A stretch of 64,000 nucleotides of DNA from JARFVT01 sp036677425 (GTDB lineage Bacteria; Pseudomonadota; Alphaproteobacteria; UBA8366; Aestuariispiraceae). Position 1 is the stretch's first letter. Each line of letters begins with the position of its first letter. Shown here one piece after another: positions 57,042-64,000 of this stretch. The notes beneath the pieces are model-generated. The model was not told the origin of the DNA. It searched no databases and worked only from the letters and a program-made list of their open reading frames with translations. A program made the translations under genes and the position numbers. The stretch lies in contig JARFVT010000013.1 in NCBI GenBank assembly GCA_036677425.1, forward strand, positions 1,984,001 through 2,048,000, written 5' to 3'.

Positions 57042-58274
57042 ATGTTATATAACCTACATGATATTAAAAATCAGGCTATGGAGCCTATACGTTATATATC
57101 GCAGTTAACAAAAATAGCCTATAGCAACCCTTTTAACCCCTTAAGTTATACATCATTTGGTAAAGTCATGGTTGCCAATAGCAATCTATTAGAAAATCTT
57201 TTACGCAAACGCAATAAACCTGAATGGAATATTAATGATGTTAATATTGACGGAAAACCCCATGCGGTTTCCGTTGATATTGTTAAAGATTTACCATTTT
57301 GCAATTTAATTCATTTTAAACGTGATTATCCAAAAGCCAAGAATGATCCAAAAATCTTATTGGTTGCGCCTATGTCTGGTCATTATGCCACATTATTGCG
57401 CGGCACGGTTGAGGCGCTTATTAAAGATCATGAAGTTTATGTAACTGATTGGAAAGATGCCGCCACAGTACCAATAGAAAACGGTCGTTTTGGTTTGGAT
57501 GAATATATTGATTATATGCTTGATTTCATGCGGCAATTATCACCAAATCTTAATATTATTGCTGTATGTCAACCAGCACCATTAGTATTATCTGCAGTTA
57601 GTTTGCTGGCGCAAAAAAATGACAAGGACGAACCGGATAGTATGATTTTAATGGGTGTCCCTGTTGATACAACCGCTGCACCAACCTTTGTTACGGAAGC
57701 AGCCGAGAAGCAAATCCTGAATTGGTTTGAAAATAATTGTATCCATTTAGTGCCATCGCGCTTTATTGGAGGAAATCGCAAAGTTTATCCAGGCTTTATA
57801 CAATTAAGTGCTTTCATGTCAATGAACCCTGCCCGCCATGCCGATGCCCATGCAAAATTATATACTCACCTAATCGAAGGTGACGGCGATTCTGTTGTGG
57901 CCCATGATAAATTTTATGATGAATACCTGGCAGTAATGGATGTTACTGCCGAATTTTATTTAGAAACAATCAAAGAAATATTTCAAGAGCATGCAATCCC
58001 CAATGGCACAATGAATTGGCGCGGTGAGATAATAACACCTGCATCCATTAAGAAATGTGCATTGATGACTGTCGAAGGCGAATTAGACGATATTTCTGCC
58101 CCTGGACAAACTATCGCTACTCATGATTTATGTCCCAATATTCCAAAGGCAAAGCATCTTAATCTTGTACAAAAAAATGTTGGTCATTACGGCATATTTA
58201 ATGGTCGCCATTGGCGTGATACAATAAAACCAGCCATTGGCAAATTCATTCGTGCCAATGTGGCTAAGGATTAA
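57042..58274 (+). CDS. phaZ: Intracellular polyhydroxyalkanoate depolymerase
   Basis: A 410-residue enzyme of the intracellular PHB depolymerase family. The nucleophile is Cys176 in IAVCQPAPLVL, as in Ralstonia PhaZa1. Other family segments: VAPMSGHYATLLRGTV, VYVTDWKDA, PVDTTAAPTFV, MTVEGELDDISAPGQT and VGHYGIFNGRHWR at the end, which supplies the triad His. It mobilises stored PHB, the counterpart to phaC at 24-25 kb. Confidence 0.94.
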   Translation: MLYNLHDIKNQAMEPIRYISQLTKIAYSNPFNPLSYTSFGKVMVANSNLLENLLRKRNKPEWNINDVNIDGKPHAVSVDIVKDLPFCNLIHFKRDYPKAKNDPKILLVAPMSGHYATLLRGTVEALIKDHEVYVTDWKDAATVPIENGRFGLDEYIDYMLDFMRQLSPNLNIIAVCQPAPLVLSAVSLLAQKNDKDEPDSMILMGVPVDTTAAPTFVTEAAEKQILNWFENNCIHLVPSRFIGGNRKVYPGFIQLSAFMSMNPARHADAHAKLYTHLIEGDGDSVVAHDKFYDEYLAVMDVTAEFYLETIKEIFQEHAIPNGTMNWRGEIITPASIKKCALMTVEGELDDISAPGQTIATHDLCPNIPKAKHLNLVQKNVGHYGIFNGRHWRDTIKPAIGKFIRANVAKD

Positions 58275-58311
58275 AATAATTTTGCTGACGGGTTAATTTT
58301 CAAATTAATAA

Positions 58312-59090
58312 TTATATATCTTCAAAATCACTAATTAAGAAAGCTCTACCAAGGGAATTTAATTTATTTTTAACTGAATCGCGGCATTCATTACTAAGGA
58401 TATTAGTTGGGTTTAGTCTAATTACTTCGCCCCAAATATTGGATATATCCCTCGCTTTCACACCAAAAAAATTTCTTCCTAGATCAACAATAGCTTGTTT
58501 TTCCCTAAGAAGATTAAGAAGATAGTCCCAATTATAATCTAAACTTAGGTTTAATGGCCTAACATGAAATTCAACATTAACCTGCTTAAGGCTATTATCT
58601 AGTAAAATTTTACCATTGAATTTCTTATTATATCTATATGGAACATCATATTGCGATTCCACATAGTGAAGATATGTGTTTGAGTCAATTTTCGCACCAT
58701 AAAATAATATACTGCCATCACAATCATATAAATAATTAAGAACAGATCCTTTATAAAAAGGAGTTAAATTATCAAATGGCATATCTTTTAGTTTAGATGA
58801 AAATGAAAATATAGGAGTATTCGATCTAAAATAATCGCTTCTGCCAAGGATATAATTAGTTAGAACACCAACCTGACTAGGGTCGTTTTCTACATCAAAA
58901 ATCTTTGTTCTAGTAAAATCATAATTAAATGCTGGAAAAATAAGGTTTTTATCATCCAAGATTGAAGATAAAAATTGATAATTAAAGCTGTTAATATCAC
59001 GTGAAACAGCTTTATGCTTCTTTAAGTCATCTTTGATATATCTGAATGTATCAAAGATGGCGGATTAAGGTTTTTCAAATTAATATCCAT
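58312..59090 (-). pseudogene. AAC(3)-like N-acetyltransferase, frameshifted near its start
   Basis: The main part (from 58959 down) reads as an aminoglycoside-3-N-acetyltransferase-fold protein: FPAFNYDFTRTKIFDV, SQVGVLTNYILGRSDYFRSNTPIFSFS, LYDCDGSILFYGAKIDSNTYLHYVES, VPYRYNKKF. The family N-terminus is found further up in another frame: ATG 59090 with GGA upstream gives PPSLIHSDIS. The two frames overlap around 59020-59060, where one shift joins them. Such proteins outside resistance clusters often modify surface polysaccharides. Both this gene and its divergent neighbour are broken, suggesting a decayed polysaccharide locus. Confidence 0.75.
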
Positions 59091-59176
59091 AAATATTATT
59101 TCCTATCCAATCTATTATAATTAATTTATATAATTACTACTAATACCAACATTATAGAAATCTCGCTATTTAATAT

Positions 59177-60496
59177 ATGAAAGCAAATATTATTCTTAAT
59201 AAATATGATAATATAAAAATCGATACGGGTGATGATATATATCAATGGATGAAGGATTTATTTACCATTAATCGCAGCATTACCGCACTGGGAAATCGCA
59301 AAACATTAAACTATATCAAAAATTTAATCCCAGAATTAACTCTGCATCAAATCCCCAGTAGCACAGATATATTCGATTGGCAAATACCGCAAGAATGGGA
59401 TGTAACAGAGGCATATATTGACGATGAAGATGGCAATAGAATTTTAGACTTTGCCAATAATAACCTGCATATATTAGGGTTTTCCGCACCAATGGACGAA
59501 TGGTTAACAAAGGATCAATTGGATAAAATATTATATTCATTGCCTGAAAGACCAGATGCAATTCCATATATAACGTCATATTATAAACGTCGTTCGGGTT
59601 TTTGCATGGCAGATAATCAACGCAAATCCTTAAAAAATTGTAAATATCACGCGGTAATAAAATCTAAACATTATGACGGTTTCCTTGATTATGGTGAATT
59701 AATATTGCCAGGTAATAGCAGCGAAGAAATATTTATTACTAGCTATATTTGCCACCCAAGCCTTGCCAATAATGAATTATCAGGCCCAGTTGTTTTAACC
59801 GCGTTGGCAAGATGGATTGCCAAGATACCAAACCCGCATTATACATACCGATTTTTATTAGCCCCCGAAACTATTGGTTCTATTGCCTATCTAAGCTAGC
59901 ATTTGCAACATTTAAAGCAATATGTAAAAGCAGGATTTATCTTAACATGCATTGGCGATGATGCGCCGCCAAGTTATGTTGAATCAAGGCTTGGCGATAG
60001 CTATGCCGATAAAATTATGGATCATATATTAAAATTTCATGATAAAAATTATAGCAAATTTGAATATCTTGCGACAGGCGGCAGCGATGACCGCCAATAT
60101 GGCAGCCCCGGTGTTGATTTACCAATGGTCGTTGTGTCGCGATCATTTGTTGATTACGCCGCATATCATACATCCGATGATAATTTAGCGGCAATTTCGG
60201 TGAATGCATTAAGTGATTCGCTATCGATAATGCAAAAAACTATTATTTTATTAGAAAATGATAAAATTTATCAACGTACGGGCCTTTGCGAACCACAATT
60301 GGGTAAACGTGGGCTTTATCCGACCATATCCACATTAGATAGCACATCAATAGTCAATATTCAGCAGGATTTACTGGCCTATAGCGATGGCAATCATATC
60401 TTGCTTGATATTGGTATTCGTAAAAATATTTCCGCATTAAAATTTATTGATTTAATCGAACCGCTATTAAAATATGATTTAATTAAACAAATATAA
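59177..60496 (+). pseudogene. DUF4910/aminopeptidase-like protein interrupted by an in-frame TAG
   Basis: A frame of 439 codons interrupted only by TAG at 59897-59899. Before: LHQIPSSTDIFDWQIPQEWD, TSYICHPSLANNELSGPVV, LAPETIGSIAYLS. After: HLQHLKQYVKAGFILTCIGDD, ATGGSDDRQYGSPGVDLP, YHTSDDNL. These are the metal-site regions of the DUF4910 aminopeptidase-like family, spread over both halves, so neither part alone should be active. Homologues are often encoded in surface polysaccharide clusters. Confidence 0.82.
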
Positions 60497-60498
60497 TA

Positions 60499-61290
60499 TT
60501 ATATTTTTAAGTATTTTTTAATATTCATTTTGGATAATGGTTTACAAATATAACCAGCAGCTTCAAGCCCAGATTTAACTGTGGCGGCAATTTCAACAGC
60601 ATTTTTTCCATCACCATGCACGCAAATGCTATCAATTTTGGTGGCTATTGCCTTACCTGACTGGCTAATAATTTTACCAACTTCTAAAAATGATAATATT
60701 TGATCACAGGCTTGATTTTTATCATGAATAACCGCGCCTGTATCGCTACGCGGGGCTAAATTACCATTATCATCATAACGACGGTCGGCGAAAATTTCTG
60801 CCGCAACGGCAATATCATATTCTATTGCCGCCTTTATTAAGCATGATGTTGCGGGTGCTAATAATATTAAATTATCTGGTAAAGATTTAATCGCTCGGGC
60901 AATCACCCGCGCCATATTAATATCAACTGCGGCCATGTTATTTAACGCACCATGTGGCTTTATATGAACCACGCGCCCTTTGTTACTATGGGCGATTGCG
61001 CTTAATGCACCAATTTGATAAATCATCATTGCATGCAATTCATAATCACTAATTTGCATTTTACGACGACCAAAGCCCTGCATATCAAAAAATGATGGAT
61101 GCGCGCCAATATCAATATTTGCCTTGATAGCTTTTGTTGCTAATTTTGACATAATAACTGGATCGCCCGCATGAAAGCCGCTGGCAATATTGGCAGAATT
61201 AACAATATCGAGCATAGCATCATCATCGCCCATATTATATACGCCAAATCCCTCACCCATATCAGCATTTAAATTAATTTCTTTTGTCAT
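60499..61290 (-). CDS. pxpA: 5-oxoprolinase subunit A (LamB/YcsF)
   Basis: A 263-residue protein from ATG 61290 (MTKEINLNADMGEGFG), which has AAGG seven bases upstream; ATG 61302 is possible. Family motifs: LNADMGEGFG, ANIASGFHAGDP, GAHPSFFDMQGFGRR, HIKPHGALNNMA, SICVHGDGKNAVEIA. With PxpB and PxpC it opens 5-oxoproline (pyroglutamate) to glutamate using ATP. Last gene of the pxpBCA group. Confidence 0.93.
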   Translation of the reverse strand: MTKEINLNADMGEGFGVYNMGDDDAMLDIVNSANIASGFHAGDPVIMSKLATKAIKANIDIGAHPSFFDMQGFGRRKMQISDYELHAMMIYQIGALSAIAHSNKGRVVHIKPHGALNNMAAVDINMARVIARAIKSLPDNLILLAPATSCLIKAAIEYDIAVAAEIFADRRYDDNGNLAPRSDTGAVIHDKNQACDQILSFLEVGKIISQSGKAIATKIDSICVHGDGKNAVEIAATVKSGLEAAGYICKPLSKMNIKKYLKI

Positions 61291-61332
61291 AATAACCTTC
61301 ATTCATAAGCTAATAAGCAATAATATAAATAT

Positions 61333-62379
61333 TTAAATTTGGTAAATATCGACCACACCATCAATAAGATTTTCAGTATATAGGGAATTTAGATTAATAC
61401 CAATATCGCCGCTATATAGATTAATTGACTGTATTTGTTGAGCGATTCGCATTTCCATATTTACTAATGCCTGTTTTGCCTGTTTTTGTTTAATAATTTT
61501 AAAAGTAACCATATCACCAGCCTTCAATTGGCCGATATTTGCCATATCAGCAGTTATTATTGTGGCAATTTTAGGATAGCCACCCAATGTTTGGCAATCT
61601 TTTGATAATATTATCGGTTGTCCATCGCCCGGTATTTGTATTGCTCCTGGGACTAGACCATCCGAAATTAGATCACTGCCCTTTTCCGCAATCACAACAA
61701 CTTCTTTGCCGTTTAATCTTATACCCATACGATTAGAGTTTTTATCAACAATAAATTCTTGATTACAAAATTCTTCGATTGTATCAAGGGAAAAATAATC
61801 ATCTTGCGGCCCTAAAATAACCCGCAATTCTTTGCATGAGTCAAATTTTGGGTTGGTAATTATTTTATCCTGAATAATCGCTGGGTCATGCTTGTTTGTT
61901 GCAATGATATCCCCTGATTTAATATATTGACCGTCAAATGCACCAATTTTTGCCTTAGCATATGATGAATAGCTGCCAAGTATTTTATTTAATTGAAACC
62001 CGCCTTCAACCGCTAAATATCCCGTAACACCATAATTCAATGCAGCAATTTTTAAAATATCACCGGGATTTAAAATAACCGTTTGCCAAGGTTTTATATC
62101 ACGAGTCTGCTTGGTAATATAATCAATGATATAGCCATTGCAATTAGCACCGTTGGCTATTCTTATACTGCCATTTTCCACTTGAATTTCGGGACCAATG
62201 AATGAAAATTCTAACCCTGCTTCAAATGGCTTATTATCCAATAGGGCATTGGCTAACCGCAAAGATATAAGATCAACGGCACCACTTTGTGGCACACCAT
62301 CGCCGCCATAACCAAAACGACCTAAATCTTGAAATGACATGGCGATGGCTGGTGATAATATTTTAAAAGAGGCGTTCAT
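61333..62379 (-). CDS. pxpC: 5-oxoprolinase subunit C (biotin-dependent carboxylase-like)
   Basis: A 348-residue protein from ATG 62379 (MNASFKIL); a TTG at 62394 is a weaker option. Motifs: SFQDLGRFGYGGDGVPQSGAVDL, VEGGFQLNKILGSYSSYAKAKIG, LGPQDDYF, NRMGIRLNG, LVPGAIQIPGDGQPIIL. It lies between pxpB and pxpA. Confidence 0.92.
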   Translation of the reverse strand: MNASFKILSPAIAMSFQDLGRFGYGGDGVPQSGAVDLISLRLANALLDNKPFEAGLEFSFIGPEIQVENGSIRIANGANCNGYIIDYITKQTRDIKPWQTVILNPGDILKIAALNYGVTGYLAVEGGFQLNKILGSYSSYAKAKIGAFDGQYIKSGDIIATNKHDPAIIQDKIITNPKFDSCKELRVILGPQDDYFSLDTIEEFCNQEFIVDKNSNRMGIRLNGKEVVVIAEKGSDLISDGLVPGAIQIPGDGQPIILSKDCQTLGGYPKIATIITADMANIGQLKAGDMVTFKIIKQKQAKQALVNMEMRIAQQIQSINLYSGDIGINLNSLYTENLIDGVVDIYQI

Positions 62380-62436
62380 ATTATATACATTCAATCCTTA
62401 ATTATTATAACATCAGCTTCTGAAATTATATTTTGT

Positions 62437-63195
62437 TTATTTGCTAATGAAATATTCTGAACTAATTTTATTAGTTTTTAAATCAGCATAAATATTTAAA
62501 TAATCATCAATATTAACTGGGTTAAATTTTACTTTATCACCCGCAGATAATAAGCTTGGCTTGCTTAACGCAGGATTAAATAAAGGCACAGGGCATCGCG
62601 CCAATAAATTCCAGCCCCCTGGACTTTGCCAAGGATAAATCGATGTTTGACCATTGGCAATCGCAACAGAACCAGCCGCCACATTAAGACGAGGAGTTTT
62701 TTTGCGTGGTATTTGTAATTGATCAGGCAATTTTGCCATGAATGGGAAACCTGGTAGAAATCCAATGGCTAAAATATCATATATTGGTGTTGCATGTAAT
62801 GATATTACCTCCTCGATAGTAAGTTTAGCTGCCTTTGCAATATTTTCTAAATCCAAGCCATATTTACCCATGTAACATGCTGGCATTTGCCAAAAAATTG
62901 AGTTAGCTACAGTTTCTTCATTGATTAAATTAGATATTTCAATAATCTTATCGCTTAAATCCTTAACCGACCCTTTAAGCGGATCAAAAGAAACTGTTAA
63001 TGACCTGATGGCAGGAATTAAATTATTAATGGCAGAAAATTTTTCATCATGGTCATGTGATTTTATTTTTTCATATATTTGCTGAATTTTTCTTGCTCCA
63101 ACATCTCCATTGAAACCAGAATATTCAATAGTGAAAGCGGCATCGCCTAATGTTAGAACTCTCGTATCATTGGTTGCTTCTATTAAAATTTCCAT
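62437..63195 (-). CDS. pxpB: 5-oxoprolinase subunit B (KipI-like)
   Basis: A 252-residue protein with LGDAAFTIEYSG at the start, the central HATPIYDILAIGFLPGFPFM and later RKKTPRLNVAAGSVAIAN, PWQSPGGWNLLARCPVPLF, as in PxpB/KipI. First gene of the pxpBCA group, with a promoter and palindromic operator candidate about 70 bases upstream. Confidence 0.93.
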   Translation of the reverse strand: MEILIEATNDTRVLTLGDAAFTIEYSGFNGDVGARKIQQIYEKIKSHDHDEKFSAINNLIPAIRSLTVSFDPLKGSVKDLSDKIIEISNLINEETVANSIFWQMPACYMGKYGLDLENIAKAAKLTIEEVISLHATPIYDILAIGFLPGFPFMAKLPDQLQIPRKKTPRLNVAAGSVAIANGQTSIYPWQSPGGWNLLARCPVPLFNPALSKPSLLSAGDKVKFNPVNIDDYLNIYADLKTNKISSEYFISK

Positions 63196-63252
63196 AAGAA
63201 TACTATTTTATAACTACTTTCTAATGATCGTTTTTATGTTGTGAATAATTTA

Positions 63253-63280
63253 TTTATATATTTTATTGACATTTTGTCAA
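63253..63280 (-). promoter_or_regulatory. Candidate promoter with palindromic operator for pxpBCA
   Basis: On the minus strand TTGACA (63280-63275) and TATAAA (63258-63253) are 16 bp apart, a good sigma-70 promoter. The -35 box is half of a perfect palindrome TTGACA-TTT-TGTCAA (63266-63280), so a dimeric regulator bound there would block it. The surrounding 321-base gap (63196-63516) holds no gene; a direct repeat of TTTAGAATTTA lies near 63410-63430. Confidence 0.6.
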
Positions 63281-63516
63281 CGTTTCGCCAATATAAATTG
63301 CGTAAGTTATAGACTATCTGTAATTATCACAAAAAATAAAAACTATTACGCAATTTGTTTAAAAAAATATTAATGAGATTGCAGATAACAGGGACGATTT
63401 AAATTTTATTTAGAATTTATTTAGAATTTATATTTAAAGTTTAATAGTAAAATACATTAATGAAATAAGCAATTATAAATCACTATAGGCTTATTATTTT
63501 TTAGGGAGCTATCATA

Positions 63517-64000
63517 ATGAAACCATTGAAATATTTACCTGCTAATTTGACGATATTACCGTTATCAGCCGTTATTGCTGCAACGATGAGCATGACTGCC
63601 ATGGCCGATACATGGGATATGCCAACCCCTTATCCCGATAAAACATTTCATACTGCAAATATTATTGAATTTGCCAGCGACGTTGATAAAGCAACCAATG
63701 GGGCATTAAAAATTAAAATTCATTCTGCTGGTTCGCTTTTTAAACATCCAGAAATAAAAAATGCTGTCCGAAGCGGGCAAGTGCCGATTGGTGAATTTTT
63801 CTTGTCGCGCCTTTCCAACGAACATGCGGCATTTGGCACTGATTCACTGCCATTTTTAGCAACAAATTATGCTGATGAAAAAAAATTATGCCAAGCACAA
63901 AAACCAGCAATCACTAAGTTGTTAAACAAGCAAGGCCTTATGCCATTATTCTCTGTGCCTTGGCCGCCACAAGGGCTTTATACCAAGGGTGAAATTAATT
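63517..64000 (+). CDS. TRAP transporter substrate-binding protein (DctP family), 3' truncated by window edge
   Basis: The frame from ATG 63517 (AGGGAG nine bases upstream) is open to the window end, giving 161 residues. A signal peptide ends near AMA/DTWDMP (about residue 29). Then FHTANIIEFASDVDKATNGALKIKIHSAGSLF and EIKNAVRSGQVPIGEFFLS match DctP-type binding proteins. Ligand unknown; being divergent from pxpBCA suggests pyroglutamate or a related acid. The membrane subunits would be expected after 64000. Confidence 0.88.
   Translation, partial: MKPLKYLPANLTILPLSAVIAATMSMTAMADTWDMPTPYPDKTFHTANIIEFASDVDKATNGALKIKIHSAGSLFKHPEIKNAVRSGQVPIGEFFLSRLSNEHAAFGTDSLPFLATNYADEKKLCQAQKPAITKLLNKQGLMPLFSVPWPPQGLYTKGEIN

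Noticed and set aside
13325..60496. Reassignment of TGA to an amino acid as the cause of internal stops
   Set aside because: Internal stops include TGA, TAG and TAA, and TGA is used as the normal end of several intact genes (for example norE, norD and nirJ).
1..64000. CRISPR arrays, tRNA or rRNA genes, insertion sequences, prophage
   Set aside because: No spaced direct repeats, no T-arm-like tRNA features, and no transposase, integrase or phage structural sequence were seen by eye.

Overview
This AT-rich window comes from a denitrifying alphaproteobacterium. It carries cytochrome cd1 nitrite reductase (nirS), a heme d1 operon, a norCBQDEF cluster, PHA metabolism genes (phaR, phaC, phaZ), the DUF2849/sulfite-reductase/DUF934 trio typical of alphaproteobacteria, a TRAP-type binding protein and the ferredoxin/NADPH-class gltBD pair. 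I cannot name the genus. No rRNA, tRNA, CRISPR array or recognisable transposase was found.

Layout. 1-2.5 kb: a redox cluster (cytochrome b561 fused to a diheme cytochrome c, an SHP/DUF1924 monoheme cytochrome, a free diheme cytochrome c and a membrane-anchored LuxR-type regulator). 2.6-5.6 kb: one giant kinase/LytM/class III aminotransferase protein. 5.7-8.9 kb: copper export (CueR-type promoter, copA, cueR, cytochrome c). 8.9-16 kb: housekeeping and thiol genes (methyltransferase, gloB, GST, LMW-PTP, fructosamine-kinase-like, YqgE, a DsbD-type reductase, peroxiredoxin). 16-20 kb: assimilatory sulfite reductase module and ctaA. 20-25 kb: a soluble chemoreceptor and the PHA synthesis genes. 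25.3-33.3 kb: an approximately 8 kb heme d1 operon on the minus strand (nirE-C-F-D-L-G-H-J-N-cbiX). 33.5-37.5 kb: nirS, a NapC/NirT cytochrome fused to an ethylbenzene-dehydrogenase-like heme domain, and a cupredoxin. 37.7-42 kb: a diguanylate cyclase, a broken gabD, a glutamine amidotransferase and an NNR/DNR-type regulator. 42.3-48.2 kb: norCBQDEF. 48.2-55.5 kb: an FAD amine oxidase with gltB and gltD. 55.8-60.5 kb: uppP, phaZ and two decayed genes. 60.5-64 kb: pxpBCA (5-oxoprolinase) and a divergent TRAP binding protein cut by the window end.

How it works together. NirS reduces nitrite to NO and NorCB reduces NO to N2O; the nir operon supplies heme d1. FNR/NNR-type dyads (TTGAT/C-N4-A/GTCAA) lie in front of nirE, nirS, the NapC fusion, norC and norQ, and the regulator that would read them is encoded next to norC. 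No nitrate reductase or N2O reductase is in the window.

The most striking property is the number of broken genes. Seven genes are interrupted by a single in-frame stop (dsbD-type TGA, gabD TGA, nnr TAA, DUF4910 TAG) or by one frameshift (sulfite reductase at an A8 tract, norB at a T8 tract, an AAC(3)-like gene). Apart from these single lesions most read well. This implies recent pseudogenisation, uncorrected sequence errors, or transcript slippage/readthrough; all three stop codons occur, so one codon reassignment cannot explain it.
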